Assembly (NCBI GenBank): GCA_037833965.1
Contig: AP031351.1
Span: forward strand, 22,146,501 to 22,210,500
DNA: 64,000 nt
DNA from: Marchantia polymorpha subsp. ruderalis
Taxonomy: Eukaryota; Streptophyta; Marchantiopsida; Marchantiales; Marchantiaceae
Reading direction: 5' to 3'
Numbering within the stretch: position 1 is the stretch's first letter; the number at the start of each line of letters is the position of its first letter. A program made the translations under genes and the position numbers. The notes under the pieces are model-generated. The model was not told the DNA's origin, ran no database searches, and saw only the letters and a program-made list of their open reading frames with translations. Of the stretch, positions 12,131 to 24,551 are shown one piece after another.

Positions 12131-15100
12131 ATGACCACAGATGGATTGGATCGTGCTGCTCGAGCTTCTCGAGGAAAGAGGTGCACCTATCATCTCAAGG
12201 ATCTCTTTGTATATAATTGAATCGATTGTCTTGAATCATGTAAACTATTGTCGACTTTAATCTCAGGATCCGAATATTCGTCTCGTAAGATTAGTAAACT
12301 CAATCTCATTGCACAGCTCGCAGTGGTTGAATATCTCGTGCCCATGTATCTTTCAGTCAACCGGAAATGCTGACGCAGTTGGTTCACAGTTGCAACTTTG
12401 GTTCACGTTGGTAGTTTCAGTCTTTGCTTTGGGAAAATTGAACTTGTCAAATGATTCGATTGTGTTGCGCGTTTACTTTTTTCTGATTCAACAGTTTTCT
12501 CAGAACGGCTTACTGACAGAGTACAAATCTTTATCAAGTAGTTTGTCACAACGAGTTGTGCCTTTTGAAATGTTCGTTTAAAGCAGAATCATTATGCCTC
12601 AAATTTCGACTTCGAAGGTTAAACTGGTAGAGGCAAGACATTATTCCTGCTGAAAACAAGGCCCGATTCTGTGTGAAGATTTTTCCACCCAGTTTTGGAT
12701 TTGGATCTTGTTCGAGTACTCACTTTCTACTTTTTTTGGGAAACAGGATGTCAAAATTGCTCAGCGAAGAAGTAGAAGCAGACGAAGAGTTTTGGAGTCA
12801 GGAAGCCTTCAAAGATGTATGGAAACAAATAGTTGACCATGCATGAAGTTAGAATTCTTTTTTCAACGTAGAATAGAAGAGTCGAGAACAAATCTTTATC
12901 TTTCGCTTTTATTAGTTGCTCTCACAGCTGATCGTATTGTGAGTAATGTTTTAAGATCATTTCGTTCCTCTCAATCTTCTTGCAGGAGGCTGAGGATATT
13001 GAGTACGAGGCCGAAGTTGAGGAGGCTGATGTTTTCGACAGCGACTTTGACGCGGATGTACGTTGACCAGTTTCAGCAGGTTTGATGACAATCTTGAGCT
13101 AGGGGTGATTTGCATAGGCTAAATCTTATCGGAGCAATGTAACTTTTCTAGGTGAGGTTAAAATGCAAAACGTTTTTAGTGCCCTTCGTCTAGAACTGTC
13201 TTTCGGGTGCTTGGTAGATTTCATTATCTTTGCTTGAGTTGTATTAACTATAGCTTTGGACGTGTTTCTGAACCCAGGAACCTGACGAAGAGGAAGGCGA
13301 TGAGGATGAAGATGAGAGGTAGCATTTGGAACTTCTTTTTTTGGTTTTCTGCCTAGCCTCGTAGATAGTTGGTAATGATCTTTCCTGCATTTCTTGTACG
13401 GTTTTGCAGCGTCTTTCTTTCTGTCGGCTAGATGGTTGCTACTTTCAGTATGAACTTCAAAACTTTAAGATTGATCACTTCATTAAATATAAGCTACCTC
13501 GAATGTGTATGTATCAGGAGACCTGCAAAGAAGAAGCTACTGGCAGGAAGACCTTCCTCAAATGGTAAGAAGAAAGGTGATAAGAAGAAGAAGTCGGTTA
13601 CGAAGAAATCTGTCTCTTCCTTGGTGGAGATTGCCGCCGCTGCTGCAGCCGGTGGTGGCTCACAACGTCCGCCAACGAAGCCCCCTCGACCACCGAAACC
13701 TGTTTCCGTTGCGAACCAAGAGAATCGGGAATCAAATTTGGATCCAGAGGGAGCGCAGGGTATAAGAAAATCTACAAGAATGGCAGTTGTGGTGAAACAG
13801 GCAGAGCGCGAAGCGCAACAAGCTGCTCTACAGGCCCTAGCGAAGGTCCGGTGCATATCTTACTAGTAGACAAGCTGTCTAGCTAGTAAATATCGGTGAT
13901 CAGTGGGACTTCAAGTGCAATGAAATTGCAGATTGCATGAACTGAACTTTTGAATCTAAAAATTCCCAGCTAATCTAACTACAGAGAAAGGCCCGGATAC
14001 GCAATTTACGAAAGAACTTTCAATGCTCGACTTTCCGAACACAAGGTCTTTTAAGTTATCCGTATCCCACATTCGGGCTTGACAGTTCCTTGTCTGTTAC
14101 TTTTCTGTCTTCAGCCTATTATAAAAAGGAAAAAAGAAGAGGAGCGGAAGATAACTCAGGAAGAGATGCTGCTAGAGGCTGCCCAAACAGGTACGGTGTT
14201 TGCTTGGCGCTGATTTTGTGATTTTATTGAATATCCTGCAAACTGCAACGTATTCCACCGTATCTGTGTCGTATACGCCCTTAGAAACTATGAAAGCTAT
14301 CAACTCAGATTCTTGGATGTAGAATATATTTGAAACAATTCTTATAATCTCCCTGTTAACGTAGAGATACAGAATCTGCAAACTTTAGAGATCATGTTGG
14401 CACGTGAGGAGGAGGTAAAACGCAAAGCCATCATTCATAAGGCAACCTACAGTGGCCCTTTGATTCGATTTCATTCCAGAGATGGTAAGCTTTCTTGCCA
14501 ACCTGCTTTACAATGATCTTGAAACTTCTGATTACATCGTAATGATTAGTTGTTCAGGCTCAACGAAAAGTGCCCCAAGCGATTTCAGTGACTCGTTCTG
14601 AGGGCTGTGCAGTATACAGCAAAGGGTGTTATGATAATGATCATACTGAGTTTCCTCTATCTACAGGCATAAATACACTAGGCTTTACCAAAGTTGAAGA
14701 ATTCCCAGAAGTTTTCAATTCGTCCTGCGTACCATGTGAGTATATAAACTTGATTTTGATATGTGGATTTATCTCATAATCTGGTGTTAGCACCGCCAGC
14801 AAGCTATGTCTTGAGGTTCTGGCAGAGAAGTACTAATTGGTTTTGTATTGATTAGCTGTTTATGTGACCGCGGGAAGAGCGCTTGTTTCTTCATTTCCTC
14901 ATCAGTGTTGCTGATTAAAGGTGCAGTTTTGAGAAGTGAAGTGATTTTCCCTCTTTTATTTTGCTTGACTTGCTCGTCCGGTAGGTATACTGACGATGAT
15001 AGTCTTGCCGTATGTTTCAGATCCGAAGAAGGTCCTCTGTGTTATTACCGGGCTACCTGCGAAGTATGTGTAAATCTTTCTACATGGTTGAGTTAGATTA

Positions 15101-16902
15101 TGGCTGCCATTTGTTGTATTCAACATTTTTTTCTCTCCCGAGAAGATCGAAACGTATATTGAAATGAAGTTCCTCTTTGATACATATCTTGTAGTATGGA
15201 TATCCATCAAATTAGGAGACTCGAGATACTGTTGATGAGATGGGAACCGAATATTTATAACTAATCAACTTTCATGCATAGTCTTCCATTTCAATACATA
15301 CTTACCAAAGTCCTCGTTTTGTAGTTTGCAAATGGAAGAAGACAATTTCTTGCAAGAAATGTCTTCTCGTTCAAGTGCCTCTTGTAAGAAAAATGATAAA
15401 CGTCATTTTTCTCTGCTTGGGACTATAACATATCTCGATTAAAATGTTGATCCATTATGCACGTTCAACCATATAACAGTTCTATTCCCCGTTACCCCTT
15501 GTAGGTACAGAGACCCAAGGACGGGACAGCCTTATGCTACCAAAGAAGCATTCAAATTGATTCGTGAACGGTACGTTATCTTTCTGATATAGTTCCAGTT
15601 CCTCCTTGATTGTCGTATTAACATGGATTGGCTAAGAGTCTCTGACGATATAATGACAGTTATCCTGACACGAAATGCCATTGAAAACAATTTCAACCGC
15701 AAAAATAACAATTAATATAAAAAATGGGTGGCGGTACTGTCTTGGTGATCACCACATCATGTTCATCGGAAGTTCCTGACGTTTGTACCCATTGTCAGAT
15801 GCTTCCATAACACGCACGAAGCTGCAATAAGGACTCTGTGTTGACCTTATTGCAAAACTTTGTGTTTATTCCATTGAAACAGTTCGTATTTGGTCCTTCT
15901 CTTCCATTGCGAGATGTCCTACGCCTTTCATAACATTCAGTTTCTCTCATGTATTCTTGTATGTTACGTCAAGCTCTCAAATCTTCATTTCCCTCTGTGC
16001 AATGCCGTTCTTCTTCTCTCTGCTTCACACCCGGTGCAAGGTTGATGTGGGTTTCTGTTCTCCTTTCTGGATACTTGAACTACTACCCATGTTGATTCTG
16101 CAGTTTCTACATTCGGTAGTACTAATCTTGAGACTACTTGTTGATCATTCATCTAATTTTTTACCGCTTTCACTCCTTTTATTCTGTAACCTTGTTGAAT
16201 ATTAACATTGCTTGATTTTTGCACTTGGGATTGCTTCGGTTGATCTGCAGCTTCAGCAAGGTGGAGAATACAGGAAGGAGGAGGCCAGAGGAGTCGCATC
16301 AAAGAAAGAGGACGAAAGTGGAGAGAGAGAGACCGGGTCCTGGGAGTCGGAGCAGTGTAGCGAAGCTCAAGTTCAAGAAGGTTATAAGTACTACTAACAT
16401 AGATGCGTCAAGTTTGCCTCAGCCAGGCGGAATCGTTCCAGGACAGGCTTTGAGTAGAGTGGAAGTTGAAGTGTTGACGGCACAGCCATCGCCAGGTCCA
16501 CCGCCAGAATATCCTGGAGACTTGGGCTTCAGTCCTGTTTCAACGTCGAGCAAGAACGATGGGTGCAATTTACGTCTTGATGGGAACTCTATGGGTCGCG
16601 ATCTGCCAGCTCTTGACATGCCTGAGCCCATCAATGAAGCGAATGAAGCTGACTTTTTGTTAGACGACCTGGAAGTTTCTCTTCCATCAAATTTGGATTC
16701 CGGTCTGTCGCTCCCTACATCGTCCAGCATGTCTCCAATGCTTTTGAATCATACCACAGGGGATAATGAGGCCAGAGACGTTCATCTTGAACAAGAGGAA
16801 CTGATGGTTATGGATTCTGAGCAAGACCAGGCTCTTCTTCCAATGGATATGTTACAATTTTCTGATCTTGATGGCCTCGAGACATCAGGGAAAATCTCAT
16901 GA
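12131..16902 (+). CDS. SWC2: SWR1 complex subunit SWC2 / YL1 (VPS72 family)
   Basis: Histone H2A.Z-H2B chaperone subunit of the SWR1 remodeller, which swaps H2A.Z into nucleosomes. Eleven exons join in frame: 12131-12180, 12747-12816, 12986-13057, 13278-13318, 13518-13845, 14115-14190, 14365-14484, 14667-14735, 15021-15063, 15505-15570, 16251-16902 (1587 nt, 528 aa). The start gives MTTDGLDRAARASRGKR, matching the basic ATRGKRM-type start of plant SWC2. Residues 18-77 are the acidic H2A.Z-binding segment (EVEADEEFW, ADVFDSDFDAD). Then come a lysine-rich linker, the conserved TQEEMLLEAAQTE helix (about 201-213), and the YL1_C motif at about 277-312 (VLCVITGLPAKYRDP, YATKEAFKLIRER). The single last exon adds about 216 residues, first basic, then Pro- and acid-rich; plant SWC2 proteins I recall are shorter here. 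An AATAAA lies one base after the stop. Identity is firm. Confidence 0.95.
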
Positions 16903-19378
16903 AATAAAAGATTCAAATGACAACGTGTGTATGAGTTACAGATTTGATTCAAATTGAGAGATTGTATTCTTATGCTCTGCAGCAGTCAAAACATGGCAAA
17001 ATATACTTCTCGACTCGACAGTTTGAATCATTCACTCTTAATAGTTAGGTCTCGTTTTCATGTAGGGGAGCAATATGTCTTACCAATTATCTGGAGGTTA
17101 CCGTGAATGTCGTCAAAGCTTCAATTTATGTTTCCAACTCCTTATTCGGACAGGAAGTCAACATAACAACTGTATCCATTCGACCTGGTCGCTAGATCAC
17201 GTACTGAAATGAATAGAATTGTAGGGTCTCAATTTTTACTTAGTAATTTGTCATAACACAAAGGAATGATACAATAGTATATTGAATTTACCAAACAAAC
17301 ATTTACTGTACAAATAACTGGCATCTCAATCCAACCACAACTATGATAAAAGATATTAACGGCGGTGAACACAGAGAAGCAAACTGAGGACCTACAATGA
17401 TGACCATATGACTGTATGATATACCTACCACAAACCTGATACCAAAGTTAAGCATTCGCACGCACTATTGAACGTGCAATCAATACATCACACTCATTAT
17501 TAAATCGATTATGAGTACTTAAAAAATGATTGAATATCAAAATTTCATCAGACCCTGAAATCAATCAATCATGCATTCTTGAAAAATGACAACAATCAAA
17601 ATTTCATCCAACTTTGCAACCTTCAAAATTTTTTTATCTGGCAACACATTGCTTTGGACTAATGTACAACACATTGAACTTAACACGAATCTTGTCCCAC
17701 AATCATTGTTTATATTTCTTTCACTCCTGCGGACTTGCACAGTGATAGATTTGCTCGAATACTCTTATGATTTAAGACTCGATGGAAAAGTTCAATCCTG
17801 CAAGTCAAGCAGCAAATGCATTGCAATTGGTGAGTATCTCACGAGTTCAAATTTTATGACAATATTTCTTGATGAGAGGTCTACTATCCAAGTTCTGTAA
17901 CAGTGATATCTGAAATGTTCAAATATTTTGTAACCTTATGGGCGGGTATTTGACATAACTCTACAATTTTTGTAGAAGAAATCACTTGCTATTAAGTTAT
18001 TTTCATGCATCGCAAACTCTGATGTCATGTGACAAATGTGATTTCTTAATTTACTTTAAAAACTTGACATCAACAACACTTGAAATTTCACTACTCCAAC
18101 TAGTATGATCAATGTTATGATACAAAGATTATATTTTTTTCATTGATTTTTTTTCCCTCTTGTAGACATAAATCAATACATTTACAAGAAATTGAATAAT
18201 TTGGATCTAATTTAGTATATGCATAGCATACAAATTTTTACTTTGTTAATCGAAAGTTGGGATTAGTAATACAGTTTTAGCCAATAGTAGATTATCTTTT
18301 TAGAATCTGACTAAAAATTGTTTTTCAACTTCCGTCCATGTCTTGTAAATAGCTGATTGAATATAATTTTTCTAAAAATCTCTTAGATGAGCTAATACTA
18401 AGAACTTAAATATTTTGTAATTATCAGTTTTTGCATATATTATATCCGTACATCAAACTTTGATGTACTTTGATGATGGCTTCTCGTGGTGTATAACAAG
18501 TGTGTAAGGACATAAAACATCTTGATTATGTAGTATTGGCAAATCTTTATCGTTAAAGACAGCATTACAGTGGAACTTCTCGGCTAGACTCACTGTTGGG
18601 TGTCCAAAATTGTTAACATTTTGACGAAATCTGGCAAATCTTTTCGACATGAAGCATGAAGAGAGGAGCAGAGCGTTTCGATTTACAACTTTTCGGTTAT
18701 GAAGGAGCAATGCGAGCACAAAGAAGGTTTAGAAAAGTGGCGAATCTTGTCAACGTGAAGCATGAAGACCAGGAGGAGAGCGTTTTGCTCAGCTAGTTTT
18801 CAGTAACGAAGGAGGAATGCGAGCACGAAAAAGTGTAGCAACCAGATTTTGAGGTTTAGATGATCAGATGCTTTGACACTTTTTCGGTAAGATAGCGGAA
18901 GTTCGACGTCTTCTCTAGATTTCCGCATCATCCGTTTACTGTTATTGCTGGCCTCTAGAGGCCGCTGAAGTGACGCTGGTTTCACCAGTGGGACTCTTTC
19001 AAGGCCTCCATTTGTTCAGACTATGGTTTTGTCGACGTTAGAAGCAAACTGAATCGTGCAGACGTTGATTGTGCATCGACCAATCAATAGCACTCGCATT
19101 CTTGATTGTACTACGAGTTACCGTTACAGTTAGTATTGCGAGGTGACGTTAGGGTATCGAACCGTACGTACTGTGGATTGTCTTGGGGTTGCTATGAGCG
19201 TTTGAATTATTGAATGCGGACAGAGTGCCGGGGGTTTTGCACAGGTAATCATCCGTGTATTACTAGAAAATTGCGTGCCGTTCTTTTGCTCCGATCGCCG
19301 GATGTAGCTGGGGGATTACCATTGAAGCATTCATCGAAGGAATTAGGGATTTTGTGGTAGGTGGACTGTTTGAATTTT
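16903..19378. other. Intergenic between SWC2 and the ALKBH gene
   Basis: No coding sequence recognised. The left part (to about 18.4 kb) is AT-rich. The right part contains an imperfect tandem duplication (18637-18840) and becomes more GC-balanced towards the ALKBH start, so it probably includes that gene's promoter and 5' UTR. Confidence 0.6.
18637..18840. repeat. Imperfect tandem duplication, period about 106 bp
   Basis: The segment beginning AAATCTTTTCGACATGAAGC at 18636 recurs at about 18742 (GAATCTTGTCAACGTGAAGC). The two copies share GAAGCATGAAG, GGAGAGCGTTT-like and GAAGGAG.AATGCGAGCAC blocks. Copies are diverged by substitutions and small indels. It lies about 0.55 kb upstream of the ALKBH start codon, so it may sit in the promoter. 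Its origin is not recognised. Confidence 0.75.
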
Positions 19379-22300
19379 ATGGCGGTGCATATTAGTGAAG
19401 AGAGGCCGATCGATGTTGATAAGGGTGAAATAATTCCAAGTCAAGAAATTTGCAAGGCAGCAGAATTATTGCTGAAGGTCGTGAACGATCCTGAGTTATT
19501 CGGAGGGCTTTGCGAGAGTTGTGTTCCGATTCTGCACGACCTTTTGCGGCAACTTTCGGTCTTATCAGGTGTGAGCAAGAAGAGGAGATTCAATTTTTGA
19601 CTTTTTATTGATATACAGTTATAAGTTGTTCCAAAAGGGGATATCAAGAAAAAAAATCATTTTATGGATGAAATCCGGATTATCTTCTCGCTGAATTACT
19701 TCAAGGTGGGAAGGTCTGTAAATTACGTTATTACTTGAATGGAAATGTGGTCTGTTTCAACGTATTTTATAGCAGATCATTTAACGCTATGCAGTAGGAC
19801 TCTTTTCTGAGTTTTTTCTCGTCTTTAGTGAAGAATACTCTCATATTATTGGAATTTGGCACACTTTAGGAATTTGCAAAAACGTTTGTAGTCAATTGTT
19901 ACATCATTTGGTTCCTGTATTGCTATCTGTCTTCGTCCATGTATGCTAGGTCACGAACTCCTATCTCCTAGCAGCTGGGGTTACGTTCATTTATCAAAAA
20001 AATTTCATAGGCAGGACGTTACAACTACCTTTTGTCAAATCACTGAAAACTTAACTCAGAACCAAATTTCTGAAAACATATTAAGATTCCTGAACATATG
20101 ACGGAATTTAAGGCCAGAAGGTTCAACCACCCACATAAGCAAGTCCAGACTATTCCTGATAGGAAAGTATACGAAGAGAAGCAATATTCCTTGTATCTTT
20201 TGACCTTCTGTCTGATGTATGTACAACACCAAGTGTTGAAGTGTGCATTTGTTGCTTTTGAAGCCTTTCTGAAGTCTAGAACAAATAATCAGCTTAGTTC
20301 ATACCGCACGTAGCTGCAATGAGGATTCTAGAATGTTAAGGTCAACTAGTATGAACAGCACCTGGTATGAACAGCTTCTTCATATTACTGCAGAGCGCAT
20401 TAGGATTGATAGAAAGAAAACTTTGTTGGAGTTAGTTGGGTATATGGGTGTAATAATCTTATTATTCTTATACCCATTCGAGAAATGCTGATGATTTCGC
20501 AAGGTTGAAGTCATGGAACTAGCCCAGGCACCGAATATGTTATTTGAATGGATTGACCTACTGTAACCACCAAGCCATCTTCTATTCACAATCGCTCAAG
20601 CTTGTACATCATTCTGTGATTTGTTTATTTTGTCTGTTTCTCTTGCATGTTTCTTCTTTCTCCATCAAATTTGCTCACCTCTTTCTCATTCTTCTACCTT
20701 TCTAGAAGTATTCTGTATTTGTTATCCATTGTATAATTCCGATAAATACTTACTAGAAGTTCTTGGAAGGTGTAGAATGTTCTTCCTCAAATATATTTAG
20801 TGTTTTCGCTATTTGATAAGTCACAGTGCTTCGAATTTTTTTGGGTTTATTATACTATTTGAATTTTCTCCCAGTAGATATTCTTCACGGCGTCTAGAGT
20901 CTTTCTTTCGAAAATTTGGATGATCTTGTACATTAGGTTCGTGTTGTCTGCTCCATGCTCTTGATTCTGAGTCAACGGTCTCTTGGTTTGCTCAGTTCTC
21001 TTACCTTCTCATTATCTATAGACCGAGACCTTCCCACCAACCATCAGATTTTTGAAAGTAACTACTGCTAGGGTATCAATCATTGAAGGCAGTTTCAAGC
21101 GTTGTAATTATTCTGTTATGCGCTGCCGAAGATATTTACTAGCTCTTTCTGCTCTGGCAGTGGATGTGAGGATTGTGAACAACACAAAAGAAAAAAGCAC
21201 GGAGTGTATAAGCAATGATGGTAAAGGGCCTTCACTCACTTTGGATAAGTCCAAGTTGTGGAGTGAGGAACCATATTCAAGTTCAGAGACGGAGGAAGAG
21301 TCGAGTCCGTCACGCAATTTAGAAACTCGTGATGATGACAGCGAATCAGCTGTTTCCGCATCCAAGGATACTAAGTCAATTGTTCCACAACTAGGAGTTA
21401 CTCAAGAGGTTGTCACTACACCTGTTAGAGCCTTCAAGAATGAGAAAATTCAATTTGCATGGGCAAATGTCGCCATTTCTGGCCCCGAAACTGTAGACGA
21501 CCTTACAGGGCCTCCAACTCCTGGAAAATCAGATGAGGCGAAGGATCCGATTCAAGGTAAATTGAGCCGAGAAAGACGAGAAGAGCTACGATTCCACGGT
21601 GTGAAACGGAAGAAGGACTTTCAGTGTATAGAGTGGGTTAGAGGCACACGTATGAACGTTGTAGCGGGCTTAGAGTTACACACGAATGTGTTTAGCGCAG
21701 TGGAGCAGAGACGTCTCATCGATATGGTGAAGGAGTACCAAGAGAAGGGACGCAATAAACTCCTGAGAGGTATGTGCATGTATGGTTGTCATCCCTTTTG
21801 CTCAATTTTCTTTGTGTTTTTGCTAATGTTGAAGTGAAGTTCTTCCTTAGAAAGAATTTGGGATTTTTTGAAGAAATCAACTGCAAATCTTAAGAGCTTG
21901 AATAGATTCTTCAGCTCTTTGCGACGTTATTGGCAGTCAATTGTTTTACCGAATTAAATCATGTCTTCGAAAGTGAGATTTTGTTAGCAATTTGTCTGAT
22001 GAGTTCACATCCTCTGGTGATACAGGTGAATCTGACTGAATAAACTAGTAAAGTTGTGCCAAAGAGTGCTAAGTCAGAGAAATAAAGTCTTACAACTTAT
22101 TATCTTTTCTTTGAAACAGAGAGAACGTATTCTGAACCTAGGAAGTGGATGCGGGGGAAAGGAAGAGTTACTATACAATTCGGATGCTGCTACAACTATG
22201 CAGTAGTAAGTTCATCATTTGGTCTTATTTTGCATACACAGATAGCTGCCTCGGATAAGGGTTTATGTATTAATTCATTGTTTGTAACTTACTCATAGTT

Positions 22301-23810
22301 TCATTTTATTCTGTTATTTTTATGTGACGTATAGCTAACCTTGTTCTGAAATTTATGGTGCATTTCTATTGCTTCTACTCTTTGCTTTATGATTGGTGCA
22401 AGTCAGCTGCGCGTTTCTGTTCTCAATTCATCATACTGCACATATTTTACCTTGTTGTTTTCTTCAGGTACATTTCTTGTACATGTAGTTGCTAACCTTA
22501 AGACATTAGTACGTCCACAATATTAGATTTTCGACCGTGTTGTGCTCGGGATTTGTTACCACCTACGTCCTCATTGGGTAATATGAACTTGGTCCGTAAG
22601 CTACACATGGTTCTTTTTGAATGTTAATGCTACGTATTGAATTCACGTTCTAATAATTATGAGGATCAATTTTGCAGGACAAAAAGGGAAACCCTCCTGG
22701 AATAATTCATGACGAGCTGGTGGATCCTTTGCCTAATCTTCTAAAGCAAACTATTCGTCGACTGGTCCGCTGGCATGTTCTGCCAAGTGCTTGCATACCT
22801 GACAGTTGCATTATCAATATTTATGACAAGGGTGATTGTATCCCTCCACACATTGATCATCATGACTTCGTGCGACCCTTTTGCACATTATCGCTTCGCA
22901 GCGAATGCAACATAGTCTTTGGATCGGAGCTCAAGATTATCGGACCAGGAGAGTTTGACGGGCCCCTCCTCATACCTCTGCCAGTCGGGTGAGTGTAGAG
23001 TGAATAAACGACTTCTTGAGTGATTATCTAACTTTATATGTCCGTTGTTGTTATTTCCCTTCGCCCGTTTGTCCATGTTAAGCGTCCGTTGATGTCGTTG
23101 CGTCGTTGTATAAGCTGGGTGAAGGTTCCTAGACTACTTGATGTGATTTTTCATGATTTGCCAAGGTTAGGACCTCACAGCTAGAGCGCATGGTCTATGT
23201 CTTTGGGGCTATTTCTTATGAGCACAATTTTGATCTTAGCATGAAGACTTTCACATTGCTTCCAGAAGCATGTTAACTCTCAGAGTTTGGTATGTTTCGT
23301 TGCAAACATGAGTTTTGTGCGTGTTGATACTTTCACAACTTCTGTGGGTTTTTAGGGATCGTTTCGACCTTAGGAGTATAGGTTCAAACTTGCTCGTGTT
23401 TTTCAGAGAGAAGTTACTCTGTCTGATGTTGTGGTAAACGGTTGTATGTTCGCCTGTCGTGATATATGATAGGTCGGTTTTGGTGTTTAACGGCAACGGA
23501 GCCGACGAAGCGAAACATGCCATACCGGCAGTTCCTACCCAACGGTAAGGCAACGATAATGAAAGCCTTGAGATTTAGGAGTCGAAAGATAGACAACCCT
23601 ATCTATCCGGAGTACATAGTTTGCAGTACCTGCAGTCCAAACGAAACGGTAGCTTTTAGTATTTTTGACACAGAGACAGGCACTGGAACACATCTAACCA
23701 CAGTTTTTTGTCCTTGCAGAATATCGATCACTTTCCGCAAAATGGATCCAAGGAAGGTACCTAGAGGCTACGTAGTCCCAAGTGATCTTGAAAATGTAGT
23801 CCCTTTTTGA
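19379..23810 (+). CDS. ALKBH9/10: ALKBH9/10-type 2-oxoglutarate/Fe(II) RNA demethylase
   Basis: Plant AlkB homologue of the class that removes N6-methyladenosine from mRNA. Six exons: 19379-19568, 21161-21769, 22120-22205, 22678-22988, 23473-23544, 23720-23810 (1359 nt, 452 aa). The start is the ATG at 19379. Exon 2 is taken to begin after TCTGGCAG because only that acceptor keeps phase and has a good pyrimidine tract; this join is the weakest. An acidic, Ser-rich N-terminal half leads to the conserved core from about residue 215 (VAGLELHTNVF, KWMRGKGRVTIQFGCCYNY). Catalytic residues visible: iron ligands H353 and D355 (YDKGDCIPPHIDHHDF) and H414 (GADEAKHAIPAVP), and the 2-oxoglutarate arginines R423 and R429 (RISITFR). 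The protein ends soon after. Flowering-plant relatives often carry a longer tail. ALKBH9 versus ALKBH10 cannot be settled from sequence alone. Confidence 0.92.
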
Positions 23811-24551
23811 GGATCACAAAAGTAGTCCAAAAAGGGATTTCCTAGAAGTCCCCATACGCAGTGTCTCTTGAACGGAGGGCAGTTTAACCGCCTGCGTTTT
23901 GTCGACTTAATCTCCGTCGATATTACGGGAACTCAATTCCCCTTTCCTGTGTAGTGTATTCGATATGCTTTACTTTCGATAATCGAAAGCAAACGCTTGT
24001 GCTACATGAGTCTTAGAACTATCCACAGAAGTGTACAAATTGACTGAAATAGTGTAAAGCAGGAGTTTATAGGAAGAGTTGTTTGCGAGAAAATGAACAT
24101 ATAATGGGCCGAGGTTTCTTTTCTGATAGGTAGAAGATAGTGATAAATTTTATTGGAGGTCGTATTTGCTGAGAACCTCCCATCCGCTGACTATTGAAAT
24201 AGCCGGGGCCAGGTACTCTTGTTTTAATGGAACAACATCCTTTGTGTCCACGGTTTGTGTGCAGTTAAGCTCTGATGTCCTTTCAAACCTTCCTTAACAT
24301 GTCGTTGATTTGTGCTTGTTTTAAATGGAGTAACTCGTGGGCACCGTAGCTTTGCTTCTTCTGGACATTCCGACCATGGTCGTTCCGCCTACAAACAAAG
24401 CGGAATGTTGACCTTTCGTGCCAATCCCAATGCTGTCCAGGCGTGACATCAAACCGAAATTGTTTCATAATTTTGCGAAAATATTACGGGCGTTGAGAAG
24501 CTCTTTGGTACCCAGACACGTGAATCAAATCGATACTCCAGTCGATATGTA
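23811..24551. other. Spacer between two convergent genes (3' regions)
   Basis: 741 bp separate the stop codon of the ALKBH gene (+) from that of MurF (-). It must hold both 3' UTRs and polyadenylation sites. No other gene seen. Overlapping transcripts are plausible but unproven. Confidence 0.7.
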
